This document shows, one piece after another, positions 24,264 through 33,417 of a DNA stretch of 64,000 bases. The position numbers and the translations under genes are program-made. Every line of letters starts with the position of its first letter. Positions within the stretch are counted from its first letter, which is position 1. The stretch comes from an uncultured Salinimicrobium sp. (GTDB lineage: Bacteria > Bacteroidota > Bacteroidia > Flavobacteriales > Flavobacteriaceae), in NCBI GenBank assembly GCA_946887075.1, contig CAMPKA010000006.1, positions 1-64,000 on the forward strand. The letters are read 5' to 3'. Below the pieces are notes generated by a model. That model was not told the origin of the DNA. It worked only from the letters and a program-made list of their open reading frames with translations, and ran no database searches.

Positions 24264-27200
24264 ATGAGGGAGAACATGCAGGATTCCACATCTTTTTCAC
24301 AGGTCGATACCTCTGATGCAGATCAGCAGACCCGTATCATTGCAATAGGAGCGAGCGCAGGCGGCCTTGAAGCCCTTAAAGCCTTCTTCGCCAATACCAC
24401 GGGAGCCAAGAACAGCGCATTTGTAGTCATTCAGCACCTGTCCCCGGATTACAAGAGCATGATGGGGGAGCTGCTCAAGAGGAGTACGGATCTGCAGATC
24501 CAGGAGGTTTCCGAGGGGATGGAGGTCAAACCGGGCAATATATACCTGGTCCCTCCCGTCAATAATCTTGTCCTGAGAGATGGTCTGCTGCACCTGACCG
24601 AAAAGCCCAAGAACCAGTCCCTGAACCTGCCCATCGATATGTTCTTCGAATCCCTGGCCCGGGAAATGAAGGACCAGGCCATCGGTGTTATCTTAAGCGG
24701 CACTGGAAGCGACGGTACCCGCGGAGCACGTGCCATCAAGGAAAACGACGGAATGGTGATGGTGCAGGAACCCAAGGAAGCGCAGTTCGACGGGATGCCG
24801 AGGAGTGCAATCTCAACCGGGCTGGTGGATTATGTCCTTCCCGTGAAGAAAATGGGGGATGAGCTTATCAATTTCATGACTGCCCCGACGATTTTTCATT
24901 TTGAGGAGGGAGATATCAAATACGATCAGACGGAACTGATCAAGATCCTCAATTTTGTCCATGAACAGACCGGACTGGATTTCCGGGAATATAAACGCTC
25001 CACCCTTGCCCGCAGGGTCGCCCGGCGGGTCAGCGTATGTAAGTGCAGATCGCTTTCTGAATATCATGGTTACCTGACAAGTACCGAAGGGGAGGTGGGC
25101 GTTTTGTATCGGGAGTTCCTGATCGGGGTGACCAAATTCTTCAGGGACATCAAGGTCTGGGAGATTCTCAGGGAGCGCGTAATTCCCGAACTGATCGCCG
25201 AGAAGGAAAATGGCGACACACTGAAGATCTGGGACGTGGCCTGCAGCACCGGCGAGGAGGCCTATTCCCTGGCCATGTGCATCTTTGAGGAGATGGAAAA
25301 ACAGCATAAGGAGCTGACAGTGAAAATCTTCGCGACAGATATTTCGGAGAAGCATCTCGAGATAGGAGGGAGGGGAACCTATCCCGAAAGCATCGCGGCT
25401 GATGTGCCTGCCGAATTCCTCACCAGGTATTTTGTCAGCAAACCCCATTCCTACATGGTGGTCGAAAGGCTGAGGAACTCAGTGATCTTTTCCAGGCATA
25501 ACGTGATCAAGAATCCCCCTTTCAGCGGAATGGACCTGGTGGCATGCCGGAACCTGCTTATTTATTTTCAGTCGGCTATTCAGAATAAAGCGCTCAACGT
25601 GCTGCATTACGCTTTGAGAAAAGGAGGGATTCTGGTTCTGGGAACCAGCGAGAGCATTGATGTTCATGCCTCCAGTTTTCAGGAGATCGACCGGAAGTGG
25701 AAGATCTTCAGGAACATCAATCCGAGTAAAAGGCTGGAAAGTCCCGTTTCACATTCCCCGTCCGTTCTGGTCCCCTCCGGAGCCCGAAAGTCCCGGCGAA
25801 CCGGAAGACCTGCCATAGAGTCAAACAAGGCCCGGCTCGGTCACCAGTTCAATGAAACCATCCTGAGCCATTTCAATGCTGCCAGTGTTTTCGTCGATTC
25901 CGAGTTCAACATCATAGAGGCCCTGGGGGAATTCAGGAAATACGCCAACTTGCCATCCAACGGATTCTCCGTGAACCTCCTGGAGATGCTGGATCAGGAC
26001 CTGAGATATCTTGTTCAGAACAGCCTGAAGAAGGCAGAGAAGCTTCAGAAGAAGATTTATCACAAGGACGCGGTATATCATCATTCTGGTCAGAAGAAGG
26101 CTGTGGATATCATCGTCAAGCACTTCAAGCAGCCAAACCTGAATGAGGAAACCTTCTTCACGGTGACCTTTATTGAAAAGGAGCTGAATCTTGAGAACAC
26201 GGAGGTGGTCGACAATGTCACCCTGACCCACAGGACGAAGGAGTACGTACTGAACCTGGAGGAGGAGCTCAAACAGACCCGGGAGGAATTACAGCATTCC
26301 CTGGAGGAGATAGAATCGAGCAACGAAGAACTGCAGGCAGCCAATGAGGAATTACTGGCCTCCAATGAGGAGCTGCAGAGCACCAATGAGGAATTGCAGA
26401 GCGTCAATGAGGAGATCAATACGGTCAATGCGGAGAATCTTCAGAAGATGGAAGATCTCGCTGCGCTCAACGCTGACATCAACAACCTCCTGGAGAGTAC
26501 GCAGATCGGCACCATCTTTCTGGATAGTTCCCTACGGATCCGGAAATTCACCCCGGCTATCAAGGAACATTTTAGCTTTCTGAATTCGGATGTGGGAAGG
26601 CCGATCAGCCATTTTACCGGAAATATCGGGAAGAGCAACCTGATCGAACGTCTTAAAAAGGTGTTGCAGACCGGGGAAAGCATGGAAAAGGCTGTAAAGG
26701 CCAAGGACGGCCTGCACTATTTGCGGCGATTATCTCCTTATATCAGCTCTAAAGGGAAAGTCGAAGGCGTGGTGATCACCTTTATCGACATCGAATCCGT
26801 TCAGCGTTCCAAGGAAAAGCTGCTGGCCAGCGAAAAGCGCCTGAAGAGCTTCTATGAAGAGGATCCTGTACTCCATATAAGCGTAGACCCCGTCTCTTAT
26901 ATGATCGTTCACTGTAACCGCATGGCGGTCCAGGAACTGGGCTATGCCACCAAGGACGAGATCATCGGGCGTTCCATTTTCGATCTGTATCCGGAAGATT
27001 CCCAGATCAATGCCCTGAAATCCAGCAAGGAATTCGAGAAGACCGGCAATCTCTTTAATCGGGAACAAGTCCTGCTTACCAAGGATAAGGAGCAGCTTCC
27101 GGTGATTCTGAATGCCGTAGCGGAACGGGATGAGCGGAACAACATCGTGACCATCAGGTATACTTTTGTCCAGATCGGGGCCCTGAAAAAAGCTGAAGAA

Positions 27201-27902
27201 TCCCTCAAGGAGCAAAAGGCTGATCTCGAAAGGGTGAACCGGGACCTGGAGCAGTTCGTCTCCATCTGTTCCCACGATCTGCAGGAGCCGCTTTCCACTA
27301 TCAAATTTGGCATCGACGTCCTGGAGAAGAAATACGGGGACCAGCTCGACACCAAGGGAAAGGAAAATATCCAATATATCAAGAAGGCATCGAGTCGCCT
27401 CTCCCAGCAGATCAGGGCTTTGCTCGACCATTCAAGAATAGGACGCAACGGGACCAAATGTTCGGTCGATATCAAAGCTATTGTGGAGGTAGTCAAGAAT
27501 GACCTCGGGAAGCGAATCCAGGATACCGGGGCCAGGATACACGTGGGGGATCTGCCCGCGATCCAGGGCTATGAGGTTGAACTGAGACTGCTTTTCCAGA
27601 ACTTGTTGAGCAACGCGATCAAGTATACCCCGCCTGACAGAGCGCCTGAAGTGCGGATCTCCGCTTTCAGGGAAGGCCAGTACTGGATCTTTTCAGTGGT
27701 GGATAATGGCGTCGGGATTTCCAAAACGGATCAGGAGAATATCTTCAAAATTTTCAACAGGGTGCAAAGCACCAATGGTTATGAAGGCACAGGCGTCGGC
27801 CTGGCCCACGTTCGGAAGATCGTCGAACTCCACAACGGGAGTATCTGGATCGATTCCCAGGAGGGGGTAGGCAGTGCCTTTTACTTCAAGGTACAGGCTT
27901 AG
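24264..27902 (+). CDS. CheB-CheR-PAS-histidine kinase fusion
   Basis: This 1212-residue protein joins chemotaxis adaptation enzymes to a kinase. Residues ~24-205 are a CheB methylesterase with Ser31 (GASAGG), His58 (VIQHLSP) and Asp150 (TGSDGTRG). Residues ~215-490 are a CheR methyltransferase with the SAM loop WDVACSTGEEAYSLAM. Residues ~655-735 form a helix of seven-residue NEEL repeats. Two PAS domains follow (~738-850, ~858-975), then HisKA with His1004 (ICSHDLQEPLSTIKF) and HATPase with NLLSNAIKYTPP and GVGLAHVRKIVELH. No receiver or membrane segment is seen. A second ATG lies four codons in. Its partner is probably the response regulator 54 bases downstream. Confidence 0.93.
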   Translation: MRENMQDSTSFSQVDTSDADQQTRIIAIGASAGGLEALKAFFANTTGAKNSAFVVIQHLSPDYKSMMGELLKRSTDLQIQEVSEGMEVKPGNIYLVPPVNNLVLRDGLLHLTEKPKNQSLNLPIDMFFESLAREMKDQAIGVILSGTGSDGTRGARAIKENDGMVMVQEPKEAQFDGMPRSAISTGLVDYVLPVKKMGDELINFMTAPTIFHFEEGDIKYDQTELIKILNFVHEQTGLDFREYKRSTLARRVARRVSVCKCRSLSEYHGYLTSTEGEVGVLYREFLIGVTKFFRDIKVWEILRERVIPELIAEKENGDTLKIWDVACSTGEEAYSLAMCIFEEMEKQHKELTVKIFATDISEKHLEIGGRGTYPESIAADVPAEFLTRYFVSKPHSYMVVERLRNSVIFSRHNVIKNPPFSGMDLVACRNLLIYFQSAIQNKALNVLHYALRKGGILVLGTSESIDVHASSFQEIDRKWKIFRNINPSKRLESPVSHSPSVLVPSGARKSRRTGRPAIESNKARLGHQFNETILSHFNAASVFVDSEFNIIEALGEFRKYANLPSNGFSVNLLEMLDQDLRYLVQNSLKKAEKLQKKIYHKDAVYHHSGQKKAVDIIVKHFKQPNLNEETFFTVTFIEKELNLENTEVVDNVTLTHRTKEYVLNLEEELKQTREELQHSLEEIESSNEELQAANEELLASNEELQSTNEELQSVNEEINTVNAENLQKMEDLAALNADINNLLESTQIGTIFLDSSLRIRKFTPAIKEHFSFLNSDVGRPISHFTGNIGKSNLIERLKKVLQTGESMEKAVKAKDGLHYLRRLSPYISSKGKVEGVVITFIDIESVQRSKEKLLASEKRLKSFYEEDPVLHISVDPVSYMIVHCNRMAVQELGYATKDEIIGRSIFDLYPEDSQINALKSSKEFEKTGNLFNREQVLLTKDKEQLPVILNAVAERDERNNIVTIRYTFVQIGALKKAEESLKEQKADLERVNRDLEQFVSICSHDLQEPLSTIKFGIDVLEKKYGDQLDTKGKENIQYIKKASSRLSQQIRALLDHSRIGRNGTKCSVDIKAIVEVVKNDLGKRIQDTGARIHVGDLPAIQGYEVELRLLFQNLLSNAIKYTPPDRAPEVRISAFREGQYWIFSVVDNGVGISKTDQENIFKIFNRVQSTNGYEGTGVGLAHVRKIVELHNGSIWIDSQEGVGSAFYFKVQA
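26319..26423 (+). repeat. Five in-frame 21-bp repeats encoding a coiled coil
   Basis: Five tandem 21-base units each encode a heptad of the form (S/A/T/V)NEEL(Q/L)x; the AAYGARGA core recurs at 26322, 26343, 26364, 26385 and 26406. The repeat forms part of the signalling helix between the CheR and PAS domains of the fusion kinase. Confidence 0.9.
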
Positions 27903-27956
27903 GGTCTGAAACTACTGGCAAAGTGCTGGGGAATGAATGAGAAATAGGAGAAAGGC

Positions 27957-28517
27957 ATGATTAAAATACCTTTGCGTATTCTGCTGGTAGAGGATAATGA
28001 GGCAGATATTCTGATCACCAAAAGGGCGATCAAAAAAATTGTGGAAAATCCCGAGATTGAAGTTGCGGAGGACCTGGAAACCTGCAGGTACCAGATGGTC
28101 CATTTTATTCCGGATGTCGTGATCTCGGATTACAATCTGCCCGGCTGCAATGGCCTCGACATTCTTGAGCTGGTGAGAAAGAAAGATCCCCATGTTCCCT
28201 TTATCTTTCTGACAGGCACTATCCACGATGAAGAACTCGCCGCCGATACGATTCTCGCCGGCGCCTGGGGCTTCGTCCTGAAAAAGCACATGTCCGAACT
28301 GGAGGTGAAACTGAATCCCCTGCTTAAGAAAGTGATTTTCCATATGGGCTCAAGAGAAGAGGTCAGGGAGCGCCTTCGCAAAAACAAGATCGCGATCAAC
28401 CAGATCTATGACTACCTCGACAATGTTGAGAGCGAAACCCTTGAACAGCAGCAGGATCTCAAGAAAATTCGTAAAACCTTCGAGCGGTTCAGATCAGATA
28501 ACAAGGACCACATTTGA
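27957..28517 (+). CDS. Response regulator receiver protein
   Basis: This 186-residue protein has a receiver domain over residues ~6-130, with the acidic pocket at VEDN, the phospho-acceptor Asp58 in VVISDYNLPGCNG and a lysine in GFVLKKHM. The C-terminal ~50 residues form a charged helix (QQQDLKKIRKTFERFRSDN) with no DNA-binding or enzyme domain. It lies 54 bases after the CheB-CheR kinase fusion and is its likely phosphorylation target. The stop codon abuts the end of the opposite-strand gene at 28518. Confidence 0.9.
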   Translation: MIKIPLRILLVEDNEADILITKRAIKKIVENPEIEVAEDLETCRYQMVHFIPDVVISDYNLPGCNGLDILELVRKKDPHVPFIFLTGTIHDEELAADTILAGAWGFVLKKHMSELEVKLNPLLKKVIFHMGSREEVRERLRKNKIAINQIYDYLDNVESETLEQQQDLKKIRKTFERFRSDNKDHI

Positions 28518-28874
28518 TTATCCTGCTGACTGTATCCACCTCCGGGCCTCCTGCTGCTGCTGCAGTGAAAAAAACCGGATTTCTCCAGAGGCAAAGATCT
28601 GCATGAGCCGGGTCAATTCGTGTTCCCAGCGTTCCTCTCCGACCATGGCCACTTTTTCAAGCCTTTCCCGGTTGCTGAAATCAAACTTCATGTCCCGCCA
28701 CAGCGCACTGAGGCTCCAGCCTTTGAAATCGCGCATTTCGAAGTACCAGCGGATGGTTCCATGGCTTCTGATCTTCTCCTGTAACAACGGAATGAGCTGG
28801 TCGTAGTCGTTGTCATCAAGCTGCCCGACTGCTTCGCTGTAAATGATGTTCCCTTCACTGTGAATGTGAATCAT
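28518..28874 (-). CDS. SpoIIAA-like (STAS/SEC14-type) protein
   Basis: The 118-residue protein has the SpoIIAA-like pattern: IHIHSEGNIIYSEAVGQLDDNDYDQLIPLL, then IRWYFEMRDFKGWSLSALWRD MKF-type helix, then VAMVGEERWE, then FASGEIRFFSLQQQQEARRW. The IRWYFEM strand followed by a tryptophan-rich helix and the final ExRxF strand are typical. These proteins bind nonpolar ligands or act as regulatory partners in some cases; most have no known role. It is tail to tail with the response regulator (no gap), which suggests conserved proximity but not co-transcription. Confidence 0.75.
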   Translation of the reverse strand: MIHIHSEGNIIYSEAVGQLDDNDYDQLIPLLQEKIRSHGTIRWYFEMRDFKGWSLSALWRDMKFDFSNRERLEKVAMVGEERWEHELTRLMQIFASGEIRFFSLQQQQEARRWIQSAG

Positions 28875-28906
28875 GGTATCCTGAATTTGTGCTTAAGAAT
28901 CCCTTT

Positions 28907-29503
28907 TCATTCCGCTTTCTGCTGACCTGAAGGAGGCGTGACCATGATATGGGCACGATGGGTGCCTGGGTCCATCAGCCAGGGCATTCCAGGCGCGTGA
29001 GGACTTGCAGGCAGACCGGTAGACTCCGTGGTGGCGTAAGGAATATAGATCACATAGCGCAGCTTTCCATCGGCCAGGGCTCCGGTGGTCCTGTCATACT
29101 TTTCCTCGCTTCCCGTCATCACATAGGTCATCGCAGGTTTCTCCGGCATTTTCAACACTCCGGATTCGGCTTCCTGCTTTCGGATTTCCCGCTTTTCTGA
29201 TTCCGTATGGCCGGCGGCGAGCAACTCTCTGCCCCGCTTCATGAAAGGTTCCAGCGAGACTGCGTAGCAGGCCACATGAATTCCTTCCTTTGTAGGATCA
29301 TCTGCAATACAGATCATTCCCTTGTCTGAAGGCCGCAGAACCACCAGCTGTCCTTCCGGATCGTATCCGTAGACCATGGCAGTGGAGCGCTCCGCTTCAG
29401 GGAGGGGCAGGACTGCGGTTGCAATCTGGATTTCAGGAGGAAGAATCTCCTGCTGGGCACACAGGGAAACCGGGAATAACAACAAGATCAGGATTTTTTT
29501 CAT
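28907..29503 (-). CDS. Secreted hypothetical protein
   Basis: With the ATG at 29503 the protein is 198 residues, starting with a signal peptide MKKILILLLFPVSLCAQQ. The mature protein has a beta-rich middle (VYGYDPEGQLVVLRPSDKGMICIADD) and a C-terminus with GMPWLMDPGTHRAHIMVTPP. It contains two cysteines in the folded part and a hydrophilic loop of Glu/Lys. A longer start 15 codons upstream adds a non-signal segment and is rejected. I do not recognise a named family. It follows the SpoIIAA-like gene upstream by 32 bases on the same strand. Confidence 0.65.
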   Translation of the reverse strand: MKKILILLLFPVSLCAQQEILPPEIQIATAVLPLPEAERSTAMVYGYDPEGQLVVLRPSDKGMICIADDPTKEGIHVACYAVSLEPFMKRGRELLAAGHTESEKREIRKQEAESGVLKMPEKPAMTYVMTGSEEKYDRTTGALADGKLRYVIYIPYATTESTGLPASPHAPGMPWLMDPGTHRAHIMVTPPSGQQKAE

Positions 29504-29648
29504 CTTCTTAAGGCTTTGATATCTAAAGATATGCATTAAAGTCGACACGGTAAAATTCCGGGCCGGAACCGGTCCTAAAGAAATGTTATTGCGATGTCTT
29601 TTGCAGCCTGGAATTCATTTTTTTTAGTACTTTTTCTCAAAAAGAAAT

Positions 29649-32153
29649 ATGCTACCCCAAAAGAAACCTCTGGAGAACTATTTCACTGCCAAAGGTCTTG
29701 GAGAGACCCGGCTGGGCCTTTCCAAGGATGAACTCAAAAATTCCTTCCTGAAGACGCTCTTTTTCAGACTGGGGCGAATTCCAGCAGTGACCACCTCATA
29801 CGATCTTTATGTTGCCCTTGCGCACACCGTCAGGGAACGGGTATTCCGGCAATACGTGAGATCGCTTTCTGAATTTGCCGAACATGATGCCCGTGGAGTC
29901 GCCTATCTTTCGGCGGAATATCTGCCCGGACCACACCTGGGAAAGAACCTGCTGAACCTTGACATAACTGCGCAGACCCGGGAAGCCTTAAAGGAACTCG
30001 AGCTGGATCTCGATGAAATCCTGAAGGAGGAGGGGGAACCCGGTCTGGGGAACGGCGGTCTGGGCAGGCTGGCTTCCTGTTACATGGAGTCCATGGCCAC
30101 CCTGGGAATCCCCGCGATCGCCTATGGGATCCGTTATGAATTCGGGATCTTCAGACAGGAGATCAAGGACGGCTGGCAGGTGGAATCCACTGACAAATGG
30201 CTGAACAACGGAAACCCCTGGGAGATCGTCAGGCCTGAGATCGCATTCGAAGTAAAATTCGGCGGGCACACGGAGCATGCCCTGGACCGGAATGAGAAAT
30301 ATCAGGTAAAATGGATCCCGGATTCGGAGGTGAAGGGAACGGCCTACGATACCGCCATCCTCGGATACCGAAGCAACGGGATCATCATGAGGCTCTGGAA
30401 AGCCGAGGCCGTGGAATCCTTCGATTTTGCCGCTTATAACGTAGGAGATTATTACAGGGCTGTGGAGAAGAAAATGCGTTCGGAAAACATCACCAAAGTG
30501 CTTTACCCTAATGACGAAAATATGTCCGGTAAGGAACTCAGGCTCAAGCAGCAGTATTTCTTTGTGTCCTGTTCCCTTCAGGATCTGCTTCGGCTCCATA
30601 CGCTGCAGGGAAGGGATCTTGAAAGTTTCCAGGAAAAGTTCACCATCCAGCTCAATGACACACACCCCTCGATTGCCGTAGCCGAACTGATGCGGCTGCT
30701 GGTTGATCTCCACGAGATGGATTGGGAGGATGCATGGCAGGTGACGCGGAATACTTTCGCATATACCAACCACACGCTTCTTCCCGAGGCGCTGGAAAAG
30801 TGGCCGGTAAGCCTGCTGGGCCGTGTTCTCCCCAGGCATATGGAGATCATCTACGAGATCAACAGCCGGTTTCTTGAAGACCTCCGGGATCGCAAATACA
30901 ACGGAGAGCAGATTGCCCGAATGTCCCTGATCGAGAACGGAGAAGAACCCATGGTCCGCATGGCCCATTTGGCGGTTTTGGGAAGCTATAAGGTCAATGG
31001 GGTTTCCAGGTTGCACTCCGAGTTGCTCAAGGAACAGGTGCTGGCTGATTTCGCACAGCTGTGGCCGGATAAGTTCACCAATGTCACCAACGGAGTGGAT
31101 CATCGAAGGTTCCTCGCCGTGAGCAATCCCGGGCTCTCCGGCCTGATCTCGGAAAGAATCGGCAGCGACTGGCTGACGGATCTGGGAGCCCTCGGTAAAC
31201 TGCGGGATTTCGCTGATGACCATGACTTTCAACAGAAATGGAGGGAGGTGAAGCATGACAATAAAAAGCGTCTCAGCCTTCATGTTGAGGAACAGACAGG
31301 GGTGCAGATCGATCCGACCATGCTTTTTGACATCCAGGTTAAGCGGCTTCATGAATATAAGCGCCAGCATCTGAAGGTACTCCACATTCTGGCGCTATAC
31401 CGCCGGCTCAAGGAAGGCCGGAAGAAAGACATTGTACCCACAGCCTTTATTTTTGCAGGAAAGGCGGCACCGGGTTATCACATGGCCAAACTCATGATCA
31501 AGCTGATCACCAGCACAGGGGACCTGATCAATGATGATCCTGAGGTAAACCAGTACCTCAAAGTGGCCTTTATTCCCAATTTTAATGTGAAGCAGGCACA
31601 GCTGATCTACCCGGCCGCGGATCTTTCGGAGCAAATTTCCCTTGCAGGAAAAGAGGCTTCCGGTACCGGGAACATGAAGTTCTCGATGAACGGAGCGCTC
31701 ACGGTGGGTACCATGGATGGGGCCAACGTGGAGATCCGGGAAGAGGTTGGAGCGGATAATTTCTTCCTGTTCGGCCTCTCAACATCTGAAGTCCAGCAGA
31801 TCAAGACCCAGGGCTATCGGCCATTTCAGATCTACCAGGAGAATCCGGAATTACGGGCGGTGCTTGACATGCTTGTTTCGGGAGAACTGACCGAAGGGGA
31901 TACCGAATTGCTGCGCCCCTTGTATAACAACCTGCTGCAGCAGGATCCTTATCTGCTGCTGGAAGATTTCAGGTCTTATCTGAACTGCCAGGAGGAGGTC
32001 CACCGCACTTGGAAAAATAAGGAGCTCTGGACAAAGAAATCGATTCTGAACACCGCAGGAATGGGAAAATTCTCCTCCGACCGGTCCATCAGTGATTATA
32101 TGAGGAACATCTGGAAAACGGAGCCGGTCAAGGTCGATGCCGCCTCTGTTTAA
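29649..32153 (+). CDS. glgP: Glycogen phosphorylase
   Basis: This 834-residue GT35 enzyme releases glucose-1-phosphate from alpha-1,4-glucans. The PLP-lysine signature EASGTGNMKFSMNGALTVGT is intact; other family marks are GNGGLGRLASCYMES, YGIRYEFGIF and NDTHPSIAVAELMRLLVD. The bacterial-type length and lack of an N-terminal regulatory extension fit a non-allosteric enzyme. Glycogen synthesis genes are not in the window. It stands alone, with the LLM oxidoreductase overlapping its end on the other strand by four bases. Confidence 0.96.
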   Translation: MLPQKKPLENYFTAKGLGETRLGLSKDELKNSFLKTLFFRLGRIPAVTTSYDLYVALAHTVRERVFRQYVRSLSEFAEHDARGVAYLSAEYLPGPHLGKNLLNLDITAQTREALKELELDLDEILKEEGEPGLGNGGLGRLASCYMESMATLGIPAIAYGIRYEFGIFRQEIKDGWQVESTDKWLNNGNPWEIVRPEIAFEVKFGGHTEHALDRNEKYQVKWIPDSEVKGTAYDTAILGYRSNGIIMRLWKAEAVESFDFAAYNVGDYYRAVEKKMRSENITKVLYPNDENMSGKELRLKQQYFFVSCSLQDLLRLHTLQGRDLESFQEKFTIQLNDTHPSIAVAELMRLLVDLHEMDWEDAWQVTRNTFAYTNHTLLPEALEKWPVSLLGRVLPRHMEIIYEINSRFLEDLRDRKYNGEQIARMSLIENGEEPMVRMAHLAVLGSYKVNGVSRLHSELLKEQVLADFAQLWPDKFTNVTNGVDHRRFLAVSNPGLSGLISERIGSDWLTDLGALGKLRDFADDHDFQQKWREVKHDNKKRLSLHVEEQTGVQIDPTMLFDIQVKRLHEYKRQHLKVLHILALYRRLKEGRKKDIVPTAFIFAGKAAPGYHMAKLMIKLITSTGDLINDDPEVNQYLKVAFIPNFNVKQAQLIYPAADLSEQISLAGKEASGTGNMKFSMNGALTVGTMDGANVEIREEVGADNFFLFGLSTSEVQQIKTQGYRPFQIYQENPELRAVLDMLVSGELTEGDTELLRPLYNNLLQQDPYLLLEDFRSYLNCQEEVHRTWKNKELWTKKSILNTAGMGKFSSDRSISDYMRNIWKTEPVKVDAASV

Positions 32154-33163
32154 TTTGAGAGGTCCTGCTTCATGACCTCAGAAAGGATATGGTAGGAATT
32201 TAACCGGTCTTCCTGGTTATAGATATGGGAAACGGCCATGATCTCGTCCACCCCTGTATTCTGCAGGAAGGAGCTGATTCCCGCTGCTACGGTTTCTCTG
32301 CTGCCGGTGAAGGTATATTCCAGCATACGCTGAATGGCGGGATGATCGGCCAGAGCCTGCAGTTCCTGATCCATAGGCACCGGCGGCTGCATATAATCCA
32401 TGTTCCCGGTCAGCACTCCCAGGATCATCCTGATCAGGCTGGTGGAGAGCATCTCCGCCTTTTCATCTGTTTCTGCGGCAATGACATTTACACAGCCGAT
32501 GACATAAGGCTCCTGAAGATAAGAGGAGGGTTCGAAACGGCTGCGGTAGAGATGAAGGGCCTCATGAAGCTGGGCAGGTGCGAAGTGACTTGCAAAGGCA
32601 TAGGGCAATCCCCGGCTGGCGGCAAGTCTGGCGCTGTCAGTGCTGGAACCCAGGATGTATATCGGGATAGAAATCCCTTCAGCCAGAGGGACCCGAACCC
32701 TGGCCCCGGCGTTGTCTTCTGAAAAGAATTGCTGAATCTCAGCGATCTCCTCCGGGAATCTGTAAACGGATTGCATTCTGTCGCTCCGGATAGCCTGGGC
32801 TGTGACCTGATCCGTACCTGGGGCTCGTCCAAGGCCGAGGTCAATACGCCCGGGATGGAGCCTGGCCAGAGTGCCGAACTGTTCAGCCACGATCAAAGGA
32901 GCGTGATTGGGAAGCATTATCCCTCCTGAACCGACCCGGATCCTGCTGGTTCCCCCTGCGATATAACCAATCAGTACTGCGGTAGCGGAACTCGCGATAC
33001 TGATCATGTTATGGTGTTCCGCCAACCAAAATCTATGGTAGCCCCATTGTTCTGCATGCCGTGCCAGCTGTAGGCTTTTTTCAAAGGTTTCTTCCACACT
33101 GCAGTCCTGGTTCACTGCAGCCAGTTCCAGTATGGAATAGGGATGGTGTCTATCCTGTCTCAC
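32150..33163 (-). CDS. LLM class flavin-dependent oxidoreductase
   Basis: This 337-residue luciferase-like monooxygenase probably uses FMNH2 and oxygen on an unknown substrate. The barrel start YSILELAAVNQDCSVEETF, the QWGYHRFWLAEHHNM motif, IRVGSGGIMLPNHAPL and RIDLGLGRAPGTD place it in the MsnO8-like branch. The start codon is GTG at 33163; a stop codon lies three codons upstream, so no longer form exists. A -7 promoter motif is present 25 bases upstream. Substrate cannot be read from sequence. Confidence 0.9.
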   Translation of the reverse strand: MRQDRHHPYSILELAAVNQDCSVEETFEKSLQLARHAEQWGYHRFWLAEHHNMISIASSATAVLIGYIAGGTSRIRVGSGGIMLPNHAPLIVAEQFGTLARLHPGRIDLGLGRAPGTDQVTAQAIRSDRMQSVYRFPEEIAEIQQFFSEDNAGARVRVPLAEGISIPIYILGSSTDSARLAASRGLPYAFASHFAPAQLHEALHLYRSRFEPSSYLQEPYVIGCVNVIAAETDEKAEMLSTSLIRMILGVLTGNMDYMQPPVPMDQELQALADHPAIQRMLEYTFTGSRETVAAGISSFLQNTGVDEIMAVSHIYNQEDRLNSYHILSEVMKQDLSN

Positions 33164-33187
33164 AATTGATCAGATTTTTCCATTGCC

Positions 33188-33195
33188 CAAATTTA
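33188..33195 (-). promoter_or_regulatory. LLM oxidoreductase promoter -7 element
   Basis: The minus strand reads TAAATTTG, an exact TAnnTTTG match, 25 bases before the GTG start. Confidence 0.5.
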
Positions 33196-33281
33196 CCTCT
33201 TAGTATCCGATCTGAAGAAAGCTTATGTTTTAGTTCTGTTAAATTTTCGGACGGTGCAAAGAGCAGGAGTATAGGTTCGAC

Positions 33282-33289
33282 TATATTTG
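33282..33289 (+). promoter_or_regulatory. Promoter -7 element for the multi-PAS gene
   Basis: TATATTTG matches TAnnTTTG. It lies 129 bases before the ATG at 33418, so the transcript would have a leader of about 120 bases that includes the hairpin at 33354-33387. Confidence 0.4.
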
Positions 33290-33353
33290 GGGTGCTGTTG
33301 AATCTATAAAAGGAGTATTTTAATCGATGAACTGAAATCTAAACCGGCTTTCG

Positions 33354-33387
33354 GAAAAACCCTGAAACCATTCTGTTTCGGTTTTTC
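33354..33387 (+). promoter_or_regulatory. Leader hairpin upstream of the multi-PAS gene
   Basis: The sequence folds as GAAAAACC / GGTTTTTC (33354-33361, 33380-33387) with inner GAAAC / GTTTC (33364-33368, 33375-33379). The downstream arm is T-rich and followed by TTT, so it could act as a weak terminator or attenuator in the leader. Confidence 0.4.
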
Positions 33388-33417
33388 TTTGGCATCCCTA
33401 CAGCTAAAGCAAGAATA

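Noticed and set aside
26319..26423. Tandem 21-base repeat as a possible CRISPR or mobile repeat
   Set aside because: The units are contiguous without spacers and encode coiled-coil heptads in frame within the kinase gene.
29988..31385. A 465-codon minus-strand frame opposite glgP
   Set aside because: glgP on the plus strand has complete catalytic motifs; the antisense frame is low in pattern and is a codon-bias shadow.
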